From: CBFDBF01 sp050304615
GTDB lineage: Bacteria > Pseudomonadota > Gammaproteobacteria > Chromatiales > Chromatiaceae
Direction of reading: 5' to 3'
NCBI GenBank assembly: GCA_050304615.1
Contig: JBNLDW010000012.1
Span: 62,001 to 126,000 of the forward strand
Length of the DNA: 64,000 bases
Shown here piece by piece: positions 42,323-50,499 of this stretch. Under the pieces are notes generated by a model, which made no database searches, was not told the DNA's origin, and was given only the letters and a program-made list of their open reading frames with translations. The position numbers and the translations under genes are program-made. The first letter of the stretch is position 1. Each line of letters starts with the position of its first letter.

Positions 42323-43240
42323 ATGAAAGATAAGATCATCTTTCTCATTGCTGCTGTTGCTCTGGCTGCTTTGGTCTTGCTGACGATACTCAATCCGTAC
42401 TCCATGATCAGCCCGGGTGACCCCATAGATGCCCATGCTGAACTGGCTACAGATTGCTTCGCCTGTCATACCCCGTTCATCGGTAGTAGGTCTGCAAAAT
42501 GTATCGACTGCCATAAAGTCGAGGAGATTGGTCTAAAGACTACCAAGGGGTTAGATATCTCCAGAGAGAAAAAGAGTGTCGTCTTCCACCAGGAGTTGAT
42601 CGAAGATGATTGTGTCTCCTGTCATAGCGATCACAGAGGGGTAAAGGCGTTTCGTCCAATTAGCCAATTTTCACACAACCTGCTTAAACCAACCTTGCAG
42701 AAACAGTGCGACAGTTGTCATAGCAACCCGGTCGATGATCTGCATAGGCAGATAAAAGGAAATTGTGGAGAGTGCCACACCCTGGATTCCTGGACACCAG
42801 CTAGCTTTGAGCATGAAGAGTACTTTTTACTTAAACCGATCATGCAGAAACAGTGTGATAGCTGCCATAGCAATCCGCTTGATAAGCTACATCGGCAAGT
42901 CAAAGGAAACTGTGGGCAGTGCCATACCTATGACGCCTGGTCACCGGCTACCTATGATCATAACAAATACTTTAGATTCGACCGTGACCATACAACTGAG
43001 TGTAGAACTTGTCATAGAGATGATGACTACTCAAACTATACTTGCTACGGCTGCCATGAGCACTCCCGCTCAAAAATCCGGGAAGAGCATGTTGAAGAGG
43101 GTATACGCGAATATGAGAACTGTGTTGAGTGTCATCGTAGCGGCGATGAGGATGAAGCAGAGCGCATCTGGCGTTCAAAAAGAGGATATAAGGGGGAGGG
43201 GAGAGAGCGGCGACATCACGATGACGACGACGATGACTAG
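42323..43240 (+). CDS. Membrane-anchored decaheme cytochrome c
   Basis: 305 aa. An uncleaved N-terminal anchor (4-23) precedes a periplasmic domain with ten CxxCH heme sites, at Cys45, 60, 97, 129, 148, 178, 197, 227, 241 and 267. Residues 118-164 and 166-213 are a tandem duplication, each with two hemes (shared LLKP, QKQCDSCHSNP, LHRQ, KGNCG). Extra His residues could be distal ligands. The C-terminus is His-His followed by six or more Asp, an unusual tail. The start is coupled to the cytochrome b gene, whose last codons supply GGAGATAAG. Likely carries electrons from the membrane into the periplasm; partner and acceptor unknown. Confidence 0.9.
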   Translation: MKDKIIFLIAAVALAALVLLTILNPYSMISPGDPIDAHAELATDCFACHTPFIGSRSAKCIDCHKVEEIGLKTTKGLDISREKKSVVFHQELIEDDCVSCHSDHRGVKAFRPISQFSHNLLKPTLQKQCDSCHSNPVDDLHRQIKGNCGECHTLDSWTPASFEHEEYFLLKPIMQKQCDSCHSNPLDKLHRQVKGNCGQCHTYDAWSPATYDHNKYFRFDRDHTTECRTCHRDDDYSNYTCYGCHEHSRSKIREEHVEEGIREYENCVECHRSGDEDEAERIWRSKRGYKGEGRERRHHDDDDDD

Positions 43241-43374
43241 GTTTCGCTATGGTGGTTTTTACATCTAATTATTAACTGGTAGTGATTCGACACATATATA
43301 AAGCTCGATTCGTAAAGCAATTACGCCGAGGCCTTTATGCTTCTTATTATCTTTGTTGTCTTTATATATATTCA

Positions 43375-43427
43375 CCATGACACCTGCCAAAAAAGGCATT
43401 TCTAATTGGTGGGTGTTCTGTATTTAG
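43375..43427. repeat. Inverted-repeat element, copy A
   Basis: Begins ACCATGACACCTGCC and ends GGTGGGTGTTCTGTATTT; both ends match copy B at 44766-44837, though the interiors differ. The ends are imperfect inverted repeats of one another, as in REP/MITE-type mobile palindromes related to REP-associated transposases. No transposase is nearby. Confidence 0.55.
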
Positions 43428-43436
43428 TTCCTGGAT

Positions 43437-43898
43437 CTATTTCTTTTTGGACTTATTCTCTTTGGGAAGTAAGGCGTGTCTAAAATCCCTGCCTTCCTGC
43501 TGTTCTACAGCTTTATAAAAGTCACAATTCATACAAGTAGCCACTTTCTCGGCGAATACGCCCTGCACCTTACCACCGCATAGCGTTCCTACAATTGCCC
43601 AGCAAACTCTCCCCCCATTTTTGCCTTTATTGATGCCTGAATAATGTTCCATCTCCGCAGCTGGACAAACACCTAACTCGAGCGCCCTTGAGCCGCCTGG
43701 CTCACGGCCACATTTTTTCACCTCCCAACAATTTAAGCAGCGAACCGGAGATGGGAGGACGTGGTGGATTGTTTCCAAGTCATGATTGTTTTGCTCAAGT
43801 CGCAATATTCTTAACTTGAGTTCGGAGTTCGCATTTTTGAGTTCCAGCATTTCATCTTCGAGTTTCGAAATCTTTTTTAAGATCCAGCCATCTTCCAT
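43437..43898 (-). CDS. Two-CW-domain cysteine-rich protein with coiled coil
   Basis: 153 aa. Residues about 8-45 are a heptad-like coiled coil (LEDEMLELKNANSELKLRI). Residues 54-130 carry eight Cys in the two-CW pattern: C54-x2-C57-W, C63, C78, C99-W, C107, C122-x2-C125, with GRVCWAIVGTLCGGKVQG central. Such modules occur alone or fused to signalling domains in bacteria with metal or redox metabolism and probably bind metal or Fe-S clusters; function is not established. Flanked by the two repeat copies, it may have arrived with them. Confidence 0.75.
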   Translation of the reverse strand: MEDGWILKKISKLEDEMLELKNANSELKLRILRLEQNNHDLETIHHVLPSPVRCLNCWEVKKCGREPGGSRALELGVCPAAEMEHYSGINKGKNGGRVCWAIVGTLCGGKVQGVFAEKVATCMNCDFYKAVEQQEGRDFRHALLPKENKSKKK

Positions 43899-44223
43899 AA
43901 TGCGTTACCTCTATGTTCAGCTGGTATGTTTGTATCGTACAACCAAGCTAAACCGCATTAATGTAGAATAGCAGAATATGTATAAATAGGAGGCTATTTA
44001 GAAGTTAGGCTGATGCCAGGGAGGTAGTAAACTATAAAACTCACGAATTTACTCTACCATTCTTGATTTATCAAACTCACACATAACGTGTAGCTAGAGG
44101 GCAGGCAGCTTAGCGTAGGGTCGGGCGTCGAGTGCTCATAGGTAAGGGGCCGAAGAGAAGCCGAGATCCAGCACATGGCCGGAGGCCAGGAGTACCCTTT
44201 AACCCACTCATTTTATTTGTTAA
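43899..44223. other. Intergenic region without a recognised gene
   Basis: 325 bp. The first 180 bases are AT-rich and may hold the promoter of the two-CW gene. Bases 44090-44205 are noticeably more G+C-rich and contain short inverted repeats (ACAC-ATAA-CGTGT near 44081; GGCC-GGA-GGCC near 44178). I see no coding pattern or known RNA family. Confidence 0.5.
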
Positions 44224-44727
44224 TCATTTTTTGATAGAGGCGTCACTTCCAGGCTCTGCGCACTTAACATCGCTAATCCGAAGTTGATGGACTAACCGGA
44301 TATTGTCACCTAGTGCTACATTTGGCGGTGATTCGTGATGTTTCCTTTCATCGCGGTATGAGGCAAATATCAATTGATCCTTGTTCAAGGAAAAAGAGAA
44401 GTATGAAATCAGGTCATCATTAGTCGCAACTGTCATGCCAGTGGATGGCACCTTTGATACATCCCACTCTTGTTGGTAACTTTGTTTTATCTTACAGTCC
44501 AATGAATTCATGATGTACAACTTTCCATTTTTTCGGAAAGATACAGTTGTGGTGTCAGTAGTATCCATGCTCTTACCTTGCGTCTCTACTCTGACAACCT
44601 TCCACCAGCCATCGAGAAGTGCAGAATTATCTCCACTTTCACTTTCGGCTACAGCAAGAGTTGCGATACAAACCGATAGGCACATCGGCATTACAATACT
44701 AATCAATCGTACCCAACGATACATCAT
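44224..44727 (-). CDS. Secreted hypothetical protein
   Basis: 167 aa from ATG 44727, 9 bases after AGGAG. Signal peptide 1-27 with cleavage after AVA. The mature part looks all-beta (DGWWKVVRVETQGK, TTVSFRKNGKLYIM, YFSFSLNKDQLIFASY), similar in style to lipocalin-like META/copper-resistance folds, with two Cys that could form a disulfide. No family recognised. It lies inside the repeat-bracketed accessory segment. Confidence 0.6.
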   Translation of the reverse strand: MMYRWVRLISIVMPMCLSVCIATLAVAESESGDNSALLDGWWKVVRVETQGKSMDTTDTTTVSFRKNGKLYIMNSLDCKIKQSYQQEWDVSKVPSTGMTVATNDDLISYFSFSLNKDQLIFASYRDERKHHESPPNVALGDNIRLVHQLRISDVKCAEPGSDASIKK

Positions 44728-44765
44728 TAATATTTCTCCTAATTTAACTAACACCAGTACCTAAC

Positions 44766-44837
44766 ACCATGACACCCACCAATTGACCATTTATCTACAG
44801 ACGCTTAAGAAAAAGTGATGGGTGTCCTGCATTTCAC
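44766..44837. repeat. Inverted-repeat element, copy B
   Basis: ACCATGACACCCACC at one end and TGATGGGTGTCCTGCATTT at the other; GACACCCA (44771-44778) is the exact complement of TGGGTGTC (44819-44826). Same termini as copy A 1.4 kb away. REP/MITE-like. Confidence 0.6.
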
Positions 44838-44939
44838 TATATATTACGTGTCCTATATATTGCACGTAGCAACCACAATGATCTATACCCACGTAGTAGG
44901 CCGTGGTGGTCAGGGTGTCAAGCCCTTTGGATACATAGC

Positions 44940-45671
44940 TTAGAGGGATAGCATGGAGGTGACAGGCTGCGAATTTCTCAACTCTACCGCCCAGGCATCC
45001 GCCGCTACCGACCGGGTTACGTTGTGTTGCACGGTCTCGCTGAAGTGATCTCTGCTTATCTCTTTTGCACCAAGACTCTCCAGGTGTGGTGAGTGCAGTT
45101 GGCAGTCGATCAGCTTATACCCCCAACTATTGAGGCGATCTGCTAGCACCACCAGTGCCACCTTGGAGGCGTCACTCTGTCGGCTGAACATGGATTCACC
45201 AAAAAAGATGCAACCGATGGCGACACCATAGATTCCACCGATCAACTCTCCATCTAGCCACACCTCTACTGAGTGGGCATGGCCCAGTTGGTGAAGCATC
45301 TGGTACGCCCTGATCATCTCTGGGGTAATCCAGGTGCCTTCCGCATCCTGGCGTGGGGCCGCACAGGCATTGATTACCGCGGAAAAATCGTCATCCACAG
45401 ATACCATGAAACCCCGATTGCGCATGCTCTTGCGCAGGCTACGGGATATATGTAGCTGCGGTGGAAACAGTACGGTACGTGGATCAGGCGACCACCACAG
45501 TAGCGGTTGGCCAGGGTTGTACCAGGGGAATATACCGTGCCGATAGGCGTTGAGCAGGCGCGGTATAGAGAGGTCTCCGCCAACTGCCAGCAGGCCATTT
45601 GGCTCCTCCAGCGCCTCGGTCACCGGAGGGAATGGCGCCTCAACGTTCTCAGGGTCTAATAGGTAGAGCAT
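44940..45671 (-). CDS. aat: Leucyl/phenylalanyl-tRNA-protein transferase
   Basis: Adds Leu or Phe to proteins with N-terminal Arg/Lys, marking them for ClpS-ClpAP. Motifs: GLLAVGGDLSIPRLLNAYRHGIFPWY, WWSPDPRTVLFP, GHAHSVEVW and GGIYGVAIG. ATG 45671 gives 243 aa with the usual MLYLLDPE start; an in-frame TTG at 45701 would add 10 residues. Divergent from the PilZ gene. In this window it works with clpS and clpA. Confidence 0.95.
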   Translation of the reverse strand: MLYLLDPENVEAPFPPVTEALEEPNGLLAVGGDLSIPRLLNAYRHGIFPWYNPGQPLLWWSPDPRTVLFPPQLHISRSLRKSMRNRGFMVSVDDDFSAVINACAAPRQDAEGTWITPEMIRAYQMLHQLGHAHSVEVWLDGELIGGIYGVAIGCIFFGESMFSRQSDASKVALVVLADRLNSWGYKLIDCQLHSPHLESLGAKEISRDHFSETVQHNVTRSVAADAWAVELRNSQPVTSMLSL

Positions 45672-45721
45672 AGAGGCATAGGAATTTAAGGAATTTGTCA
45701 ATTCAGCCGATATGGTTAACT

Positions 45722-46381
45722 ATGACAGAAGATATCCTTAAATTACAGATTGGAGATGTGGTGCAACTACAGCACATCTCACCGGACAAGGATGACCGCT
45801 ACTCAGTGAGTGTAATCGGTTTTCTGGCGGGGGAGAGTCTGTTGGTAACCGCCCCAACTATCAAGGGCAAGATTCAGTTTGTGCGTGATGCACAACAATT
45901 CGTTGTGCGTATGCTGCGCGGTAGCCATGTCTATGGCTTCAAGACCACGGTGCTTAAGAGTTCAGTCAAGCCCTATCCCTACCTGCACCTCTCTTTTCCC
46001 AAAGAGATGGAGAGTATTACAGTGCGTAATGCCGAGCGGGTGGATACCAGCATCCCGGCCCTGGCCCGCAATACCCTGAAACCGGATGAGAAGCGTCATT
46101 GGCAGCCGGTGGTGATCAAGGATCTCAGTGCCAGCGGTATTCGACTGGAGAGTATGCAACCACTAGGAAATGAGGGGGAGGCAGTGCAGCTCAATTTTAA
46201 GCTGAATGTCTGTGACTGTGAGGAGGAGATGGATCTGGTTGCAGATATCCGTAATGTGGCGCTCCGCAGCAGCAGCGGCAAAAACGGCTACTGTACCGGG
46301 GCACAGTTTCGTACCCTAGATCGGTTTTCCAAGGTAGTGCTACACGATCACGTGCTGGACCAGAAGCTGAAACGGTTATGA
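45722..46381 (+). CDS. PilZ-domain protein with YcgR-like N-terminal domain
   Basis: 219 aa from ATG 45722. The N-terminal half (1-105) resembles the YcgR flagellar-brake beta domain (GDVVQLQH, YSVSVIGFLAGESLLVTAP, VRMLRGSHVYGFKT); the C-terminal half is PilZ with DLSASGIRLES. The second c-di-GMP contact, RxxxR, is not clearly seen, so nucleotide binding is uncertain. Likely cytoplasmic and motility- or surface-related. No flagellar genes are nearby. Confidence 0.8.
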   Translation: MTEDILKLQIGDVVQLQHISPDKDDRYSVSVIGFLAGESLLVTAPTIKGKIQFVRDAQQFVVRMLRGSHVYGFKTTVLKSSVKPYPYLHLSFPKEMESITVRNAERVDTSIPALARNTLKPDEKRHWQPVVIKDLSASGIRLESMQPLGNEGEAVQLNFKLNVCDCEEEMDLVADIRNVALRSSSGKNGYCTGAQFRTLDRFSKVVLHDHVLDQKLKRL

Positions 46382-46403
46382 CAACCGGAAATCAGACAGG
46401 TCT

Positions 46404-47363
46404 CTAGCCAGCATCTAACTCATCCAAATAACGCTCCGCGTCCAGCGCAGCCATACAGCCGGCAGCGGCCGAGGTTATGGCCTGCTTGTAGACGTGATCC
46501 ATCACATCCCCGGCGGCAAACACCCCTTTAATACTGGTCTGGGTGGCGCTACCAGCGCTGCCGCCCTCAACTGCAAGATAGCCGTGATCCATCTCCAGTT
46601 GGCCCGCAAATATATCTGTATTTGGTTTATGCCCGATGGCGATAAAGACACCCTGAAGCTCAATATCCTTGGTGGAGCCATCTTTTACGTTTTTAATCCG
46701 CATACCGGTCACGCCACTGTCGTCGCCCAACACCTCGTCCAGCACGTGGTCCCACTCAATGGTTATATTGCCATCCTTTGATTTCTGGATGAGTTGGTCG
46801 GCCAGGATCTTCTCGGAGCGGAACTTGTCCCGCCGGTGTACTATGACCACCTCAGAGGCGATATTGGAGAGATAGAGTGCCTCTTCTACTGCGGTATTGC
46901 CCCCGCCGATCACCGCTACCTTCTGATCGCGATAGAAAAAGCCGTCACAGGTGGCACAGGCAGATACCCCACGACCCTTAAAGGCCTCTTCCGACTCCAT
47001 CCCCAGATACTGGGCCGAGGCGCCGGTGGCTATGATCAGGGCATCACAGGTATAGACCCCTTGGTCACCAGTCAGGCGGAAGGGGCGCTGGGTTAGCTCT
47101 GTGGTATGAATATGGTCGAAGATTACCTCGGTATTGAACCTCTCCGCATGCTTGAGCATTCGATCCATCAGCTCTGGTCCCTGTACCCCTTCGAAGTCAC
47201 CTGGCCAGTTATCTACCTCAGTGGTAGTGGTGAGCTGTCCCCCCTGTTCCATTCCAGTGATCAATACAGGACTGAGATTGGCCCGTGCGGCATAGACAGC
47301 GGCGGTATATCCAGCTGGACCGGAGCCCAGAATAAGCAGGCGGCAATGCTTGGTGTCACTCAT
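46404..47363 (-). CDS. trxB: Thioredoxin reductase
   Basis: 319-aa NADPH-dependent flavoenzyme reducing thioredoxin. FAD motif GSGPAGYTAAVYAARA, redox pair Cys136-Ala-Thr-Cys139, NADPH motif GGGNTAVEEA and the FAD end motif GVFAAGDVMD. It diverges from ftsK, the usual neighbour order in gammaproteobacteria (lrp absent here). Confidence 0.97.
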   Translation of the reverse strand: MSDTKHCRLLILGSGPAGYTAAVYAARANLSPVLITGMEQGGQLTTTTEVDNWPGDFEGVQGPELMDRMLKHAERFNTEVIFDHIHTTELTQRPFRLTGDQGVYTCDALIIATGASAQYLGMESEEAFKGRGVSACATCDGFFYRDQKVAVIGGGNTAVEEALYLSNIASEVVIVHRRDKFRSEKILADQLIQKSKDGNITIEWDHVLDEVLGDDSGVTGMRIKNVKDGSTKDIELQGVFIAIGHKPNTDIFAGQLEMDHGYLAVEGGSAGSATQTSIKGVFAAGDVMDHVYKQAITSAAAGCMAALDAERYLDELDAG

Positions 47364-47523
47364 GTATAATCACTCCTTCAGGGGTTGTTGTCCTGGATTG
47401 ATATCTCTCCAAGTGCGGCAAATACTACGAGATGTTTAATCTGGGGTAAATGGGTAGAGTGTATGGGATATACTACGGTTGAAGGAAAAACTAAGAAATT
47501 AGACTAAATAGCATGTATAACTA

Positions 47524-47529
47524 TATAAT
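47524..47529 (+). promoter_or_regulatory. Candidate -10 element for ftsK
   Basis: A consensus TATAAT lies 30 bp before the TTG start of ftsK in an AT-rich gap. No well-spaced -35 is visible, so this is tentative. Confidence 0.3.
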
Positions 47530-47559
47530 AATAAAGATATTAATAGGAAGGATACTACC

Positions 47560-49860
47560 TTGCCACAGGCGAAAAAGAAAGTTGTAGCGGATTCAGGTGC
47601 GACATCACACGCTAGCCATCGTCTGCGTGAGGGGGCAATGCTGCTGCTGTTCGCAATATCCACGTTTCTGCTGCTCTCACTTATTACCTTTTCCCCGGAT
47701 GATCCCGGCTGGTCTTATACCGGTAGCAGTAGGGTGGTTGCCAATGTCGGTGGGGTTGCCGGAGCATGGTTTGCCGATGTTGTGCTGCATCTGTTTGGCT
47801 ATCTTGCCTACTTGCTTCCAGTGACGGTTGCCTGGAGTGGTTGGCTGATATTCAAGGAGCGTAAACCGGATGATTCGGTAAACATGGATATTATATTGCT
47901 GCGCTGGGCCGGGTTTTTGCTCACCCTGATTGCTGGCTCTACCCTGGCGGCCATGCATGTCTCACGCTTTCAACTGAAGTGGCCATCTGGCAGCGGTGGC
48001 ATCCTTGGCAGCAGCATCATGGAGCGGATGGTAGAGATATTCAGTTCAGTCGGGAGCACGCTATTCCTACTGGCCCTGTTTCTGGGTGGGGTTACACTTT
48101 TTACCGGGCTCTCATGGTTGAGCGTAATGGATTCGATTGGTGGCCTTACCCTCGGCCTGTTAAGACGCATCGGGTGGCTCTGGGATAGTTGGCGCGAGCG
48201 GCAGATGGGCAAGAGTGCTCGCCAGCAGCGTAGTGAGTCGGTAGCGACCAAGACCAGGCAGCGGGCAACCCAACAGTCACCAAAGATAGAGCCGGTGATA
48301 AGGATAGCAAAGCCTAGTGCACGGATGGAGAAGGAGCGTCAGGCGGCACTATTTGCGGGAGAAGAGGGTGACCTGCCCCCGCTGGCCCTGTTAGACCCGG
48401 TAAAACCGAGCGGCCATGCCTTCAGTGCAGAGGCACTGGAGGCGATGTCTCGTCAGGTGGAGATCAAGCTGGCGGATTTCGGCATTGAGGTCGAGGTAGT
48501 GGCAGTACATCCGGGGCCAGTGGTTACCATGTTTGAGCTACAACTTGCACCCGGCACCAAGGCCAGTCGTATTACCAATCTTGCCAAGGACCTGGCACGG
48601 GCACTAGCCACTATCAGCGTGCGGGTGGTTGAGGTAATTCAGGGAAAATCGGTTATAGGGTTGGAGATCCCCAACGAACAGCGCGAGATGGTCTATCTAA
48701 GCGAGGTGCTGAGATCAGAGGCCTACGATAGTGCCAGGGGGGCTCTTACGTTGGCCCTGGGTAAGGATATATCGGGTGACCCGGTGGTGGCAGACTTTAC
48801 CAAGATGCCACATGTACTGATTGCCGGAACCACTGGATCGGGTAAATCTGTGGCCATCAACGCAATGGTGTTGAGCATTCTGTATAAAGAGCTGCCGCAG
48901 GATGTACGCATGATCATGATCGATCCAAAGATGTTGGAGCTATCGGTGTATGAGGGGATTCCACACCTGCTAACCCCAGTAGTTACAGATATGAGAGAGG
49001 CCGCCAATGCCTTGCGCTGGTGTGTGGGGGAGATGGAGCGGCGCTATCGGCAGATGGCTACCATGGGGGTACGCAATATCGGTGGCTTCAATAAAAAGAT
49101 CAAGGAGGCAGAGCAGCGCGGCGAGCCAATCCCCAATCCGTTCTACCAGCCAGAGGCGACTGATCGTCTGCAGCAGATGGAGTATTTGGAACATCTGCCA
49201 TATATCGTTGTCATTGTAGATGAGCTGGCGGATATGATGATGGTAGTGGGCAAGAAGGTGGAGGAGTTGATCACCCGTCTTGCACAGAAGGCTAGGGCAT
49301 CTGGCATCCATCTAATGCTGGCTACGCAGCGCCCCTCGGTGGATGTGATTACTGGGCTGATCAAGGCTAATATCCCCACCAGGATTGCCTTCCAAGTCTC
49401 ATCCAGGATTGACTCCAGGACGATCCTGGATCAGATGGGGGCGGAGCAACTGTTGGGCCATGGTGACATGCTGTATCTGCCACCAGGTAGCTCCATCCCA
49501 CAGCGGATACATGGTGCCTATGTGGATGATAATGAAGTCCACCGGGTGGTAAGTCACCTGACCCGGGCAGAACGGCCGGAGTATATAGAGGATATCTTGC
49601 AAGACACGGAGGAGGCGATCCCTGGTCTGGCACCGACTAATGGCGGTAGTGTCGAGGATAGTGATCCACTCTACGATGAGGCAGTACGCATAGTCACAGA
49701 GACCCGTCGTGCCTCTATATCTGGGGTTCAACGGCAGTTGAAGATAGGTTACAACAGGGCCGCCAGGATGATCGAAGAGATGGAGCGTACCGGTATCGTC
49801 AGTATGGCAGAGGGCAATGGCAGCCGTGAAGTGCTGGCACCGCCACCACCGGAATTATAG
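47560..49860 (+). CDS. ftsK: DNA translocase FtsK
   Basis: 766-aa septal DNA pump for chromosome dimer resolution. Four or five transmembrane helices in residues 20-190, a short linker (about 215-285), then alpha-beta motor domains with Walker A GTTGSGKSVAIN and Walker B VIVDELAD, and a gamma winged helix (ISGVQRQLKIGYNRAARMIE) that reads KOPS. The linker is far shorter than in E. coli FtsK, as in many non-enteric relatives. TTG start preceded by AGGAAGGA. Confidence 0.96.
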   Translation: MPQAKKKVVADSGATSHASHRLREGAMLLLFAISTFLLLSLITFSPDDPGWSYTGSSRVVANVGGVAGAWFADVVLHLFGYLAYLLPVTVAWSGWLIFKERKPDDSVNMDIILLRWAGFLLTLIAGSTLAAMHVSRFQLKWPSGSGGILGSSIMERMVEIFSSVGSTLFLLALFLGGVTLFTGLSWLSVMDSIGGLTLGLLRRIGWLWDSWRERQMGKSARQQRSESVATKTRQRATQQSPKIEPVIRIAKPSARMEKERQAALFAGEEGDLPPLALLDPVKPSGHAFSAEALEAMSRQVEIKLADFGIEVEVVAVHPGPVVTMFELQLAPGTKASRITNLAKDLARALATISVRVVEVIQGKSVIGLEIPNEQREMVYLSEVLRSEAYDSARGALTLALGKDISGDPVVADFTKMPHVLIAGTTGSGKSVAINAMVLSILYKELPQDVRMIMIDPKMLELSVYEGIPHLLTPVVTDMREAANALRWCVGEMERRYRQMATMGVRNIGGFNKKIKEAEQRGEPIPNPFYQPEATDRLQQMEYLEHLPYIVVIVDELADMMMVVGKKVEELITRLAQKARASGIHLMLATQRPSVDVITGLIKANIPTRIAFQVSSRIDSRTILDQMGAEQLLGHGDMLYLPPGSSIPQRIHGAYVDDNEVHRVVSHLTRAERPEYIEDILQDTEEAIPGLAPTNGGSVEDSDPLYDEAVRIVTETRRASISGVQRQLKIGYNRAARMIEEMERTGIVSMAEGNGSREVLAPPPPEL

Positions 49861-49869
49861 AGGATAAAT

Positions 49870-50499
49870 GTGAATAAACTTAACCATAGATTGTTGGCTG
49901 CACTGCTTCTGCTGGTACTCTGTCAGAGCGCTTGGGGTGGCACCTCTGCAAAACAGCGGCTACAGGATTTTCTAGACCAAAACAGGTCACTCCAGGCAGA
50001 GTTCAGTCAGACCGTTATGACCGATAAAGGCCAGCCAGCATATTCGGCCAGCGGGGTGCTCTATATCCAACGCCCCGGTCGTTTTCGTTGGGAGTATCAG
50101 CAGCCATACAAACAGAAAATTATCGCCAGTGGTAAGCAGGTCTGGGTCTATGATGAAGATCTGGAGCAGATTACCACCTCGCCACAGGGTATGGCGATTA
50201 AGGGTACGCCGGCACTACTGCTTAGTAGTGATGATCCGGTGGAAAAGCATTTTGAGGTGTTTAATATCGGAACTGACCAGGGACTAGAGTGGGTAGAGTT
50301 GATCCCGCGTGATGATGAGAGTCAGTTCATGCGTATCGTGGTTGGATTTAAAGGCAAGGAGTTGGAGCGTCTGGAGATGGCCGATAAATTTGGTCAAGTG
50401 ACGACTTTTATCTTTTCCCAGATAAGCCATAATCCCAAGCTGGAGAAAACACTATTCGCCTTCGAGAACCCACGCCGCTACGAGATGTTTCACAACTGA
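49870..50499 (+). CDS. lolA: Outer-membrane lipoprotein carrier LolA
   Basis: 209 aa, GTG start, signal peptide 1-23 ending SAWG. Periplasmic chaperone moving lipoproteins from LolCDE to LolB. Typical sequence: FLDQNRSLQAEFSQTV, LYIQRPGRFRWEYQQPY, VWVYDEDLEQIT. It follows ftsK by 9 bp and abuts rarA with no gap. Confidence 0.95.
   Translation: MNKLNHRLLAALLLLVLCQSAWGGTSAKQRLQDFLDQNRSLQAEFSQTVMTDKGQPAYSASGVLYIQRPGRFRWEYQQPYKQKIIASGKQVWVYDEDLEQITTSPQGMAIKGTPALLLSSDDPVEKHFEVFNIGTDQGLEWVELIPRDDESQFMRIVVGFKGKELERLEMADKFGQVTTFIFSQISHNPKLEKTLFAFENPRRYEMFHN

Noticed and set aside
43899..44223. Small gene or structured RNA in the G+C-rich patch
   Set aside because: Only short inverted repeats; no start with SD, no coding bias, no known RNA pattern.
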